The translations under genes and the position numbers were made by a program. The notes under the pieces were generated by a model. That model made no database searches. It saw only the letters and a program-made list of their open reading frames with translations, and had not been told where the DNA came from. Below are positions 34,095 to 42,490 of a stretch of 64,000 nt of DNA, piece by piece (positions within the stretch are counted from its first letter, which is position 1; every line of letters begins with the position of its first letter). Origin of the DNA: Acidobacteriota bacterium. Lineage in GTDB: Bacteria > Zixibacteria > MSB-5A5 > GN15 > FEB-12. Location of the stretch: assembly GCA_035529075.1 (NCBI GenBank), contig DATKXK010000003.1, positions 1-64,000 of the forward strand, given 5' to 3'.

Positions 34095-35576
34095 ATGGGA
34101 ATTGCGAGATTCGCGGTCACGGTTCTACTACTGCTCGGGCTGTTCGCTCCTCCCGCCGCTGCCAGTGGCTTTGAGAACACCGGCATTGGCACATATGCCA
34201 GGGGTATGGGAGGCGCGTTCCGCGCGATCGCCAACGACTGGACAGCGGCACACTATAATCCGGCGGGGTATGCCTTCATCCTGGACAATCAACTCGGGGG
34301 GACCGGCGGCCTGTTGCACAACCGTCACGAACTGACCCCCAATTACTGGTACCGGGACGATCAGGACAACACGTACAGGAACGGTATCCTGAATGGTTCT
34401 ACTCTTTTCAACCGCCACGACATTATGTTTAACCCCTCGGCCGGCTTCATTGTTCGGATGCCGATCTGGGGCGAGATGGTCTTCGGGCTCTCGGTGTACC
34501 AGCCGTTCGACTACGCAGTATCATGGCAGCTGTATGATCCGAGTGGGGCCGGCTTCCGTTCATATAACGAGGAGGCATCGTCCTACCTTCCGGACAACGA
34601 GTACCTTACCGATCTTGACGTTGTTGCCTTCCAGTTGACGGCTGCCCGCGAATTCGTTCCCGAGCAGTTGTCGCTGGGACTCGGCCTGCAACTGCTTCGC
34701 GCGGACCTGATGTTCAACGACGTGATTCTACGGCCCAATCCGCGGTCGGGCATCGTCGCCGAGCGGCCGCGTGATTACATCCCGGAACTCACGCGAAACG
34801 ACGGGAGCGGCTGGGGATTCGGACTGACCGCGGGCATGATGTGGAAACCCATCGAAAGGCTCAGCGTGGGCGTGAACGCGCGCCTGCCGTTCGACATCAC
34901 CATCGACGGTACCACCATGCTGATGTACATTCTCCCCAAGAACAACTGGGTCAAGAAGGAAGCAGGCGACCTGAACACCGTCGACTACCTGTTTGCCTCG
35001 GGGACCGTGCTGGCCCTGGTCGGCGATATGCGGGCTGAGCTCGCGCTTCCGCCGTCGATCGCCGGCGGGATTGCCTTTGACCTCACTCAACGGCTGACCA
35101 TAGCCGTCGATGCCGAATATACACTGTGGTCGCAGTACGAAGGGCTGGCGTTCACCTACTCGGACTTCGCGAAGCCTCAGAGTATCTTCGTGGATTCCAT
35201 AATGGATTTCTTCTCGGCAGACATGAGCCGGAAGGCCGTTTGGGAGAACGCCGGGAAGGTCATGGCAGGGGCGAAGTACGAGCCCGTCGACTTCCTGACC
35301 CTCCTCGGCGGCGTCTCGGTGGACCAGTCCCCCATGCGCAACACCGCGGAACGCATCCCGCAGTTCGTCGACACGGGTGACAAGTACGGCTTCAACCTCG
35401 GGTTTGTGGCACATGTCGAACAGTGGGACATCGGGCTTATCACCAGCTATTTTGCTTATCCGGACCTTCAGACGCCGCTGGTCGACGTTGACAACGACGG
35501 CCTCGATGACAGTTTTCCCGGCGACTACAAGGCCGCCACTTATGAAACCGTCCTGTCGCTCAACTATCGGTTCTAG
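34095..35576 (+). CDS. FadL/OmpP1-family outer-membrane transport protein
   Basis: About 493 residues from the ATG at 34095, which is six bases after GGAG; ATG at 34089 is too close to that site. A signal peptide ends near PAAASG. The mature start GFENTGIGTYARGMGGAF and AHYNPAGYAF is the FadL hatch-domain signature. The C-terminal strand ends in LSLNYRF, the outer-membrane barrel signal. FadL proteins take up long-chain fatty acids or other hydrophobic compounds. It is co-transcribed with the following esterase-like lipoprotein, 11 bases downstream, with a terminator at 36951. Confidence 0.93.
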   Translation: MGIARFAVTVLLLLGLFAPPAAASGFENTGIGTYARGMGGAFRAIANDWTAAHYNPAGYAFILDNQLGGTGGLLHNRHELTPNYWYRDDQDNTYRNGILNGSTLFNRHDIMFNPSAGFIVRMPIWGEMVFGLSVYQPFDYAVSWQLYDPSGAGFRSYNEEASSYLPDNEYLTDLDVVAFQLTAAREFVPEQLSLGLGLQLLRADLMFNDVILRPNPRSGIVAERPRDYIPELTRNDGSGWGFGLTAGMMWKPIERLSVGVNARLPFDITIDGTTMLMYILPKNNWVKKEAGDLNTVDYLFASGTVLALVGDMRAELALPPSIAGGIAFDLTQRLTIAVDAEYTLWSQYEGLAFTYSDFAKPQSIFVDSIMDFFSADMSRKAVWENAGKVMAGAKYEPVDFLTLLGGVSVDQSPMRNTAERIPQFVDTGDKYGFNLGFVAHVEQWDIGLITSYFAYPDLQTPLVDVDNDGLDDSFPGDYKAATYETVLSLNYRF

Positions 35577-35587
35577 GAGAATAAGCC

Positions 35588-36931
35588 ATGCCACGACACG
35601 CAGTTCTATTCGCGATATTCCTGGTCTCGGCGCTGCTGACGGTTCTTGGTTGCGATGACCGCGGCACCGGCGTTCCCGTTACGTCCTACGAGTCATGGGG
35701 AGTGTGGCCAACGTCAGATCATTCGTTCGACCGTGACCTGGCCTTGCAGTTAAACAATGATGGTGAGCTCTGGACGGGATCGACGTATATCCCGAGCATC
35801 GCCATGCCCCCGCCGACCGGGCAATCCAAGCCGGTCCCGGTGCTCATTCTCCTGCCGCCTCAGAACGGTGACCAACTCTACTTTCTCCGAGCCGGCCTGC
35901 TGGAGCTGGCCCAGGAGATGATTGAGGCCGGCGAAATCGTGCCCATGGTTATCCACTGCCCGGCCAACGCCAGCGCTTTCGGAGGCTTCTTCTACGGCAA
36001 CAGCATGCCGGCCGGTCGCGCCGACAGCATTATCGGCGACCGTATGATCACTGAATACCTCGCCACCAGAATACCGGCCATTATCGAGACGCTAAGATGC
36101 AAGCGGGGCATCGGCGGTGTCGGCATGGGTGGCTATGGCGCCTTGCGCGCGGCTATGAAGCACCCCGACATGTTCGGCTCCATCACCGTATCCGACGGCC
36201 CGCTGGACTTCGACGGCGCCGACGGCAACAGCGGCCTGATGGATCTCTTTGACGATGCCCTGGCAGAACAACTGAACATCGCGGACTATAGCAAGCTGGA
36301 CACCAGCATTGTCGGCATCGATACGACCATCGCGCCCATTGACACGTTCACCTACAGGAAATTCGACAGCGGGCGCGGGCTGGTCACGCTGCCGCTTTCA
36401 CGGCTCTTTATTGGCGGTTCGCTGGCGTTCTCCCCGCACGACACCCTCGTCGACTGGGTATACAACTATCAGGGCAATTACACTATCAATCAGCGGTTCA
36501 GCATTACCGACTCGTCGACTCTGATAGACAGGCTAGTGGGCAAGATCGAGGACCCGCAATCCAAATGGGACTTTCACCTGCCGTTCGACTCACTGGGACA
36601 GGTAGCTGACTCTATCTGGCCGCTCTGGATGACCAACAATCTCGACTCGATCTACGCGCAGATGAGCACCGTGGTCGGCTACGGCCCGCTCGACAGCATC
36701 AACATCTGGATCGGCCGCAATGTCGGCATGACTGACGGCATTCCGGACGCTAAATGGAACTATTACGAGATGACCGAATCATGGGTTAATACCCTCACCC
36801 AGGTGCACGGTCTCAATGTAAACGTGTACGATTACTCAAGCCTCGACGCGGAACCCGTGAGGGACGACGAGTACGCCTACGACCTGCTTCGGCAGATGCT
36901 CCTGTTCCACTCGAAGTGTTTTGAGAAATAA
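35588..36931 (+). CDS. Esterase-fold lipoprotein lacking the catalytic serine
   Basis: 447 residues. The lipobox-like LLTVLGC (Cys22) predicts a lipoprotein. The fold follows the esterase D/PF00756 group: VPVLILLPPQNGD strand, VPMVIHCPANASAFG, and the nucleophile elbow GIGGVGMGGYGALRAAMKHP. In active family members this reads G-x-S-M-G-G-Y-G-A-L; here Ser is Gly, so hydrolysis by the usual route should be lost. The rest (about 220-447) is not recognised. It follows fadL by 11 bases and may bind or present a hydrophobic ligand to the porin (inference). GAGAATAAGCC precedes the ATG. Confidence 0.75.
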   Translation: MPRHAVLFAIFLVSALLTVLGCDDRGTGVPVTSYESWGVWPTSDHSFDRDLALQLNNDGELWTGSTYIPSIAMPPPTGQSKPVPVLILLPPQNGDQLYFLRAGLLELAQEMIEAGEIVPMVIHCPANASAFGGFFYGNSMPAGRADSIIGDRMITEYLATRIPAIIETLRCKRGIGGVGMGGYGALRAAMKHPDMFGSITVSDGPLDFDGADGNSGLMDLFDDALAEQLNIADYSKLDTSIVGIDTTIAPIDTFTYRKFDSGRGLVTLPLSRLFIGGSLAFSPHDTLVDWVYNYQGNYTINQRFSITDSSTLIDRLVGKIEDPQSKWDFHLPFDSLGQVADSIWPLWMTNNLDSIYAQMSTVVGYGPLDSINIWIGRNVGMTDGIPDAKWNYYEMTESWVNTLTQVHGLNVNVYDYSSLDAEPVRDDEYAYDLLRQMLLFHSKCFEK

Positions 36932-36950
36932 CTCTCAGGAGAGATGACAG

Positions 36951-36982
36951 GCCCGGAGGATTCCCTTTCTCCGGGCTTTTTT
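36951..36982 (+). terminator. Rho-independent terminator after the fadL operon
   Basis: GCCCGGAG/CTCCGGGC-type stem followed by TTTTTT, directly before the BshB1 gene. Confidence 0.85.
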
Positions 36983-36998
36983 CTTGGCACAGGGCACA

Positions 36999-37724
36999 GT
37001 GGACACCAAGGCTGACACATACGATTTGCTGTCAATCGGGGCGCACCCGGATGACGTTGAGGTCGGCACCGGCGGGGTGCTGATCGATCTCTCCGAGCGC
37101 GGCTGCCGTTGCGGGATCGTGAGTCTGACCCGCGGTGAAATGGGCACCGGCGGCACGGCCGACGAACGATCCGCAGAGATGGCCGAGGCTGCCCGAATCA
37201 TGGGCGCGGACATCGTCAAGACCTTCGACTGGGGTGACACCCGCCTCGAGGACGCCTACGAAAAGCGGCTGGCACTGGCGGAAGTCATCCGGGCCGCCAG
37301 ACCTCGCGTTCTGCTGGCCCCCTGCCCGCAGGTTGGGCACGGCCTCCGGCAGTCACACCCGGATCACCTGGCGGCGGGTCTGCTGACGCTCAATGCCGCC
37401 AATCTGGCCGGCTTGAGAAAAGTCGGTCTGCCCGGTGAACCGCACACCGTGACGAGAGTCTTCCACTATTTTCTGCCGCCCGGGACCTGCCCGGACTTTG
37501 TCGTGGATATCACGCCCCATTACGACCGCTGGATAAAGGCTCTCTCGGCACACCGCTCGCAGTTTCTCAATCCGGAGAAATCCCGCGATTACCTCGAGAG
37601 TATCACGGCCAGGGCGCGCTCACACGGACTCCAGGTTCGCTGCAAGTACGGCCAGGCTTTTCTCGCGGCTGAACCGGTGGTGGTGGGAGATATCCTGACA
37701 CTGGCAACATTGGACGAACACTGA
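36999..37724 (+). CDS. bshB1: LmbE/PIG-L-type deacetylase, probably BshB1 (bacillithiol)
   Basis: About 241 residues from the GTG at 36999; a TTG at 36984 lies inside the terminator's T run and is less likely. The zinc motif H16-P-D-D19 in SIGAHPDDVEVG and the downstream SHPDHLAAG carry the metal ligands. TRGEMGTGGTADER is diagnostic of the BshB1 subgroup, which deacetylates GlcNAc-malate in bacillithiol synthesis. Neighbouring cysteine-supply genes (37754-39960) fit a low-molecular-weight thiol role. BshA and BshC are not in the window, so the pathway is inferred. Confidence 0.85.
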   Translation: MDTKADTYDLLSIGAHPDDVEVGTGGVLIDLSERGCRCGIVSLTRGEMGTGGTADERSAEMAEAARIMGADIVKTFDWGDTRLEDAYEKRLALAEVIRAARPRVLLAPCPQVGHGLRQSHPDHLAAGLLTLNAANLAGLRKVGLPGEPHTVTRVFHYFLPPGTCPDFVVDITPHYDRWIKALSAHRSQFLNPEKSRDYLESITARARSHGLQVRCKYGQAFLAAEPVVVGDILTLATLDEH

Positions 37725-37753
37725 CGGACGGACTTTCCGGCCGGACCGGGCCG

Positions 37754-38926
37754 TCAGGAGGTCGCCGTCCGCACGGCCGCGAAGGCGTTGCGCAGGTCGA
37801 TGATCAGATCGTCGATGTTCTCGACTCCGACCGAGAGCCGCACGAGGCTGTCGCCGATGCCGTTCTGCCGGCGGACCTCGCCCGGGACTGAGGCGTGCGT
37901 CATTGAAGCCGGGTGGCTGATCAATGATTCCACGCCGCCGAGTGACTCGGCCAGCACGAACACGCGCGTCGACGTGACGAATTTCCTGACCGTTTCGAAG
38001 TCGCCTTTCAATTCAAACGAGACCATCCCGCCGGGCAGACGCATCTTGTTCGGCACGGGACGGCCGTCCTGCCCCGGATAATAGACCTTCTCCACCTGGC
38101 CCACGGTCTCAAGAAACTCGACGATTTTCATCGAGTTTAGCGAATGCCGCTCCATGCGCAGGTGCAGAGTCTTCAGGCCCCGCAGGACGAGCCAGGATTC
38201 GAAGGGGCCGAGTATGGCCCCGATGGCGTTCTGGTGAAAGCCGATCTGCTCGGCGAGCTGCTCGTTCCTGACAACGAGAGCGCCGGCGATAACGTCGCAA
38301 TGGCCGGCAAGGTATTTCGATGCCGAGTGCATGACAATATCCGCGCCCAGGTCGAGCGGCTGCTGGATGTACGGACTGGCAAACGTGTTGTCGACCGCCG
38401 TCAGGATACCGCGATCTCCGGCCGTCCGCGAAACGGCGGGAATGTCCACGAGGTGCAGCAGCGGATTGGTCGGCGTCTCGATCCAGAATAGGCGCGTGCT
38501 CGGCGTCACGGCCGACTCGAAATCGGCCGGGTCGCGGCCGTCCACGTACGTGAAGCTGATGCCGAACTTCCGCATCACCTGCTCGAACTGGCGGCGCGTG
38601 CCGCCGTAGAGGTCATTCACGGCCACCACGTGGTCGCCGGCCTTGAGCAGGTGCAGTACCGTGGCGATGGCGGCCAGGCCGGACGAGAACGCATAGCCGT
38701 GCGTGCCGTTCTCCAGCGAGGCCAGGGCGTCCTCAAGCGCCTTGCGCGTGGGATTGGCCGAGCGGGAGTAAACGTAGCCGGATTCGTCGCCGGGAGACTT
38801 TACCTGATACGTGGAACTCGGGAAGATCGGGGTGGCGACCGATCCGGTCTGGTCCTGGGGCACCCGGCCGGCGTGAATCGCCCGGGTTTCGAACCGGCTG
38901 TTCTTCAGCGTGCGTTCATCCGCCAT
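37754..38926 (-). CDS. Cys/Met-metabolism PLP enzyme (cystathionine gamma-lyase/synthase family)
   Basis: 390 residues of normal family length. The PLP lysine is Lys204 in MHSASKYLAGH. SRSANPTRKALEDALASLE, YAFSSGLAAI, DLYGGTRRQF and VDNTFASPY are family hallmarks, with the Ser/Thr-rich end SLGGVESLISHPASMTHASV. It starts three bases after the upstream beta-synthase stop, so with that gene it would convert homocysteine and serine via cystathionine to cysteine (reverse transsulfuration). Gamma-lyase rather than gamma-synthase is favoured by the partner gene, not by sequence alone. The operon lies under the Cys-codon leader at 40062-40130. Confidence 0.9.
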   Translation of the reverse strand: MADERTLKNSRFETRAIHAGRVPQDQTGSVATPIFPSSTYQVKSPGDESGYVYSRSANPTRKALEDALASLENGTHGYAFSSGLAAIATVLHLLKAGDHVVAVNDLYGGTRRQFEQVMRKFGISFTYVDGRDPADFESAVTPSTRLFWIETPTNPLLHLVDIPAVSRTAGDRGILTAVDNTFASPYIQQPLDLGADIVMHSASKYLAGHCDVIAGALVVRNEQLAEQIGFHQNAIGAILGPFESWLVLRGLKTLHLRMERHSLNSMKIVEFLETVGQVEKVYYPGQDGRPVPNKMRLPGGMVSFELKGDFETVRKFVTSTRVFVLAESLGGVESLISHPASMTHASVPGEVRRQNGIGDSLVRLSVGVENIDDLIIDLRNAFAAVRTATS

Positions 38927-38928
38927 GT

Positions 38929-39960
38929 CTAATTCAGAAATCCTTTCTCTTTCATCCAGTCGTCGTTGTACATCTTGCTGATATACTTGGCGCCGCTGTC
39001 GGGCAGGATAACCACCACCGTCTTGTCGGCCTCGAGTTTCGCGGCGTGCTTCAGAGCAACGTGCACGGCCGCACCGGAGGACCCGCCGACGAAAATCCCC
39101 TCTGTACGCGTCAGTTCACGACCGGCCAGGAAGCACTCCTCGTCCGTCACCTGGTAGATCCTGTCAATGTACGAAAAATCGATCGACGGGCACAGCATAT
39201 CCTCCCCGATTCCTTCCACCTGATAGGTCCGGGGCCGAACAAGAGTCCCGTCCCGGTGATACTGGTAGTACACCGACCCGACCGGATCCGCCGCAACAAC
39301 CTCGATGTTCGGCTTCTTCTCCTTGAGAAACCTCGCCGTCCCCGAAATGGTGCCTCCGGTTCCGATGCCGCCGACCAGAACGTCAAGGCGGCCTCCCGTC
39401 TGCCGCCAGATCTCCGGTCCCGTACTCCGATAGTGGGCTTCGGCGTTGTTCAGGTTGAAGTACTGGCCGATCCAGAAAGAGCCGGGGGTCTCGCGATGCA
39501 GCCGTTTGCCCGTCTCGTAGTAGCTCTCGGGCGAGTCCGCCGGGATGTCGGTCGGGCAGATGTGGACCTCGGCACCAAATGCCTTGAGCGTATCCACCTT
39601 TTCCCGGGACATTTTGTCCGGAACCGTCAGAATCGCCTGGTAGCCGTTGGCGGAGGCAAACATGGCGACGGCTGCCCCGGTGTTGCCCGAGGTGGCTTCG
39701 ACAATCGTCCCGCCCGGTCTGAGTTCGCCTGACTCCACGGCTTTCTTCAGGATGTACACGACCATGCGGTCCTTAATCGAGCCGGACGGGTTGAGAAATT
39801 CCGGCTTGACCAGGATGGCGGCTTTGACGTCGCGGCGGCTGGTCATGCGGCGCAGCCTGACCAGCGGCGTGTTGCCGACCACCTCTGTTATGTCGTCGGC
39901 ATAGAAGCCGTTAGAAGCTTTTGGCGCTCGATGGCGCCCAAATAGTTTGGTCTTTCTCAT
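38929..39960 (-). CDS. Cystathionine beta-synthase/cysteine synthase-family PLP enzyme
   Basis: 343 residues without C-terminal CBS regulatory domains. The PLP lysine is Lys63 in NPSGSIKDRM; the phosphate and substrate loops are EATSGNTGAAV (91-95) and GGIGTGGTISG. YQVEGIGEDM and VGGSSGAAV are conserved. A 20-residue N-terminal extension precedes the fold. It could be O-acetylserine sulfhydrylase or cystathionine beta-synthase; pairing with a gamma-lyase-family gene favours beta-synthase. It is the first structural gene after the cysteine-leader attenuator. Confidence 0.9.
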   Translation of the reverse strand: MRKTKLFGRHRAPKASNGFYADDITEVVGNTPLVRLRRMTSRRDVKAAILVKPEFLNPSGSIKDRMVVYILKKAVESGELRPGGTIVEATSGNTGAAVAMFASANGYQAILTVPDKMSREKVDTLKAFGAEVHICPTDIPADSPESYYETGKRLHRETPGSFWIGQYFNLNNAEAHYRSTGPEIWRQTGGRLDVLVGGIGTGGTISGTARFLKEKKPNIEVVAADPVGSVYYQYHRDGTLVRPRTYQVEGIGEDMLCPSIDFSYIDRIYQVTDEECFLAGRELTRTEGIFVGGSSGAAVHVALKHAAKLEADKTVVVILPDSGAKYISKMYNDDWMKEKGFLN

Positions 39961-39996
39961 GACTATACCTGGCTTAAGCTGGTTAATTATTCGGAT

Positions 39997-40028
39997 AAAA
40001 AAAATCCACCATCGTCAGCCGAGGTGGA
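39997..40028 (-). terminator. Attenuator-type terminator of the cysteine operon
   Basis: On the minus strand TCCACC...GGTGGA (inner TCG/CGA pairs) followed by eight T residues. It lies between the Cys-codon leader ORF and the beta-synthase gene, the place of a transcription attenuator. The preceding segment GGAGTGGGCC could instead pair with the 5' half of this stem. Confidence 0.8.
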
Positions 40029-40061
40029 CCCTGCATACCCGGGGATTACTGTACCGGCACC

Positions 40062-40130
40062 TTAGGGCATGGCTCGGCCCACTCCTGCGCTACAACAACA
40101 ACAATCCGTATGCGGGGTAGTTCTGCTCAT
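40062..40130 (-). CDS. Leader peptide with four consecutive Cys codons
   Basis: A 22-residue ORF starting at ATG 40130 and stopping at TAA 40062-40064. Residues 10-13 are four UGU Cys codons in a row, an extreme bias for a short leader. It lies about 20 bases after a strong promoter (40160-40187), before a terminator (39997-40028) and the cystathionine beta-synthase/gamma-lyase operon. This is the layout of amino-acid attenuation: ribosome stalling at Cys codons when charged tRNA-Cys is low would alter folding and allow read-through. Cys-rich leader ORFs upstream of sulfur genes are known in actinobacteria. The start could also be GTG at 40133, better spaced from AGGGAC. Confidence 0.75.
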   Translation of the reverse strand: MSRTTPHTDCCCCSAGVGRAMP

Positions 40131-40159
40131 CACGATAAATATGTCCCTAATCTGTCTAT

Positions 40160-40187
40160 ATTGTACTGCCGGTCCCGGAATTGTCAA
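40160..40187 (-). promoter_or_regulatory. Sigma70-type promoter of the cysteine operon
   Basis: On the minus strand a perfect TTGACA (40182-40187) and TACAAT (40160-40165) with a 16-base spacer. Transcription would start near 40153, about 20 bases before the leader ORF. Confidence 0.8.
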
Positions 40188-40394
40188 GCGATTTGTCTCC
40201 GAACCGGTCGCGGCGGCGGCATTCTGGTCAAACGCTGAACAGCACGCCGGCAAAAACCGTTTGACAAACAAAAACCGATTTTCGTAGTATTATCGGCCAT
40301 TTGAGGCCGGTGGCCCGATCAGCGCTTCGTGCGGTTTAGCCACCGGCACGTCAGTTGTGTTTTGGCATGAACCGAACTGTATGTCAGGGACAAG

Positions 40395-40568
40395 ATGTTT
40401 TGCGCTCAATGCCTGGAGAGAATCACCGGAAAGCCCATCCGACAGGGCGGGGAGTACTTCTGCTCCCTGGAGTGCGCTAACCTCGCCTCCGGTATCGACG
40501 TGGAAGAAGAGAGTGAGGGGTACTACGAGGAGGAACCGATAGCGGGCCTCTACGAAGAAGAAGAATAG
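40395..40568 (+). CDS. Small zinc-ribbon protein with acidic tail
   Basis: 57 residues with AGGGA before the ATG. Cys3-Ala-Gln-Cys6 and Cys23-Ser-Leu-Glu-Cys27 form a likely treble-clef or zinc-ribbon metal site (similar spacing to MYND or CxxC...CxxxC knuckles). Residues 36-57 are very acidic (about half Glu). No family was named. It lies alone between the divergent cysteine operon and greA. It could be a small protein- or RNA-polymerase-binding factor, but that is only a guess. Confidence 0.6.
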   Translation: MFCAQCLERITGKPIRQGGEYFCSLECANLASGIDVEEESEGYYEEEPIAGLYEEEE

Positions 40569-40593
40569 GTCCAATCCTTCGCTGGTACCTGCC

Positions 40594-41070
40594 TTAGTCT
40601 CGCGAGATCTTTAGTATTTCATACCTGATCGGCCCGGCGGGAACCGTAAACTCGACCACGTCACCCACCGAGTGGCCGAGAAGCGCCTGACCTATCGGCG
40701 ACTTGACCGATATTATATCCTCGTCGACATCCACCTCGTCCGGGGGGCTGATGGTATACTGAATCTCTTCGCCGCGGTCAAGGTCCCTGACAAGAACCCG
40801 GGCGAACAGGTAAACCTTGTCAGACGGAATCTTGTCAACGTCAACCGTCCGGACGCGCGAGAGTTTGTCCTCGAGTTCGGCCACCTTCCTCTCCAGCAGT
40901 CGCTGGACCTCCTTGGCGGCGTGGTATTCGGCGTTTTCGGCAAGATCGCCCAGAGCCCTGGCCCGCTTTATTTCGGCGACCAGTTTGGGGCGTTCCTCAA
41001 ATTTCAGCCGTCTCAACTCGGCCTCAAGCTTGAGACGGCCTTCTTTTGATAGGTATATTGGCTCCACCAT
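40594..41070 (-). CDS. greA: Transcript-cleavage factor GreA
   Basis: 157 residues from the ATG at 41070. The N-terminal coiled coil (YLSKEGRLKLEAELRRLK, LGDLAENAEYHAAKE with the catalytic acidic tip DLAEN) and C-terminal FKBP-like domain (SPIGQALLGHSVGDVVEF) are complete. GreA binds the RNA polymerase secondary channel and rescues backtracked complexes. Length and motifs are normal. The ribosome site is weak. Confidence 0.95.
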   Translation of the reverse strand: MVEPIYLSKEGRLKLEAELRRLKFEERPKLVAEIKRARALGDLAENAEYHAAKEVQRLLERKVAELEDKLSRVRTVDVDKIPSDKVYLFARVLVRDLDRGEEIQYTISPPDEVDVDEDIISVKSPIGQALLGHSVGDVVEFTVPAGPIRYEILKISRD

Positions 41071-41092
41071 ACCGAGACAATATACAACCGCT

Positions 41093-42484
41093 TTACCTAT
41101 CCTGCAACGACGGAGTGGAGCGCCCGGCCAGAGCAAAGAAGAGAATTACCGATATCAGCAGCCCGGGAAATATCGGTTGCAGGTCGAACCAGTAGTTGCC
41201 GGTCGGCGTCAGGTACTGCGACAGGTACCAGACAAGCGAGACCAGGCCACTGACCACGACGACGGCAAAGGCAGCCGTGGGGGAAAGACGTCGCCGGCCG
41301 ACGAAGGAGAAGAAGACGGGCACCAGCAGAGCCGGCGTGCCGATGGAGCCCAGCGTGTACCAGATATCGACCACCGAGCGGAAAAACACGGCCAGCACGA
41401 CCGCCAGTACCACGGAAATGAGCAGGCCGAGGCGAGTATAGAACAGGATCTGCCGGTCGGTCAGGCGCGCCAGCCGTCCCGCAATGTCGTTGCCAAAAGT
41501 GCTGGCGGCGATAAAGGAGTAGGAATCGACGGTCGACATGACGGTGGCCAGCAGCGACAGGGCGAACAACCCGAGCAATCCGCTCGGCAGGACGCGCAAC
41601 GCCAGAGTGGGAAACGAGGCCACGGGATCAGCCAGGTCGGGCAGGAGCGCGCGGGCATACAGGCCGCAGGAAGTGGTGAGGAAATCAAACACCATCCAGC
41701 AGACGATGGAGACCAGAATCCCGGTGCGTGCCGTGCGGGCATCCCTGACCGCGTAACACCTCTGGTAAAAAGCCGGTTCGATAAGCGTCGCCAGGGCGAT
41801 CACGTACCACGTGGCGATGTACCACCCGGACCTGCCCCCGTGCCACGTCAGGTGGCCGGCCGGCAGGGCCGCGCGCAGAAACTCCAGCGAGCCGTACCCG
41901 GACACAAGGACCGCGAACAGCACGATAAACCCCGCGAACATCAGCCCAAACTGGAGCAGGTCGGTACGGACGACCGACCGAAACCCGCCGAGAAACACGT
42001 ACACTATCGAAAAGAGCGTCCCGGCCGCCACTCCCGCCCAGAACGGCCAGCCGAACAGGGCTTCGCACAGGACGCCCAGCATAAGCACGTATGCAGCCGG
42101 TACGGTCATCACGAAGATGATGACCGAGCCGAGCACGGCGGTCCTGTCGTCATAGGTCTGGGCCAGGCGTTCGGGGATGGTCAGGACCTCCGACCGCCGC
42201 GCCTTCTCGGCCAGGAACAACGCGAACAGAAGAGCCGCCAGGTAATAGGGGACGCCGAAAACCAGCCAGTTGGACAGACCGTGCAGGTAGCTGTATTCCC
42301 CGACGCCGAGAATTCCCCCGTACCACGTGGACACAAGGGAAGCCACAAAGGCGGGCAGGGTCAGAACCCGCCCGCCCACGATAAGCTCGGCCACCGAACT
42401 GCTCCTGCTCAGCCGCCGGTAGAACCCCAGCCCCAGCAGGCAAACCAGGTAGAGGACAATCAGGCTGTAGTCTACGGCATGCAT
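41093..42484 (-). CDS. Sodium:solute symporter (SSS family), probably thiamine-related
   Basis: 463 residues with about 13 membrane helices in the LeuT-type SSS arrangement. STWYGGILGVGEYSYLHGLSNW and DYSLIVLYLVCLLGLGFYRR at the start, and GGFRSVVRTDLLQFGLMFAG in the middle, are SSS signatures. It follows the TonB receptor gene, six bases away, which has a TPP riboswitch, so the likely substrate is thiamine or a precursor (inference from context). Its stop lies 22 bases before the greA start. No terminator was seen between them. Confidence 0.85.
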   Translation of the reverse strand: MHAVDYSLIVLYLVCLLGLGFYRRLSRSSSVAELIVGGRVLTLPAFVASLVSTWYGGILGVGEYSYLHGLSNWLVFGVPYYLAALLFALFLAEKARRSEVLTIPERLAQTYDDRTAVLGSVIIFVMTVPAAYVLMLGVLCEALFGWPFWAGVAAGTLFSIVYVFLGGFRSVVRTDLLQFGLMFAGFIVLFAVLVSGYGSLEFLRAALPAGHLTWHGGRSGWYIATWYVIALATLIEPAFYQRCYAVRDARTARTGILVSIVCWMVFDFLTTSCGLYARALLPDLADPVASFPTLALRVLPSGLLGLFALSLLATVMSTVDSYSFIAASTFGNDIAGRLARLTDRQILFYTRLGLLISVVLAVVLAVFFRSVVDIWYTLGSIGTPALLVPVFFSFVGRRRLSPTAAFAVVVVSGLVSLVWYLSQYLTPTGNYWFDLQPIFPGLLISVILFFALAGRSTPSLQDR

Positions 42485-42490
42485 GAAGCG

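Noticed and set aside
39997-40130. T-box riboswitch as regulator of the cysteine operon
   Set aside because: The T-box sequence (AGGGTGG-ACCGCG) and specifier-loop layout are missing; the Cys-codon leader explains the region better.
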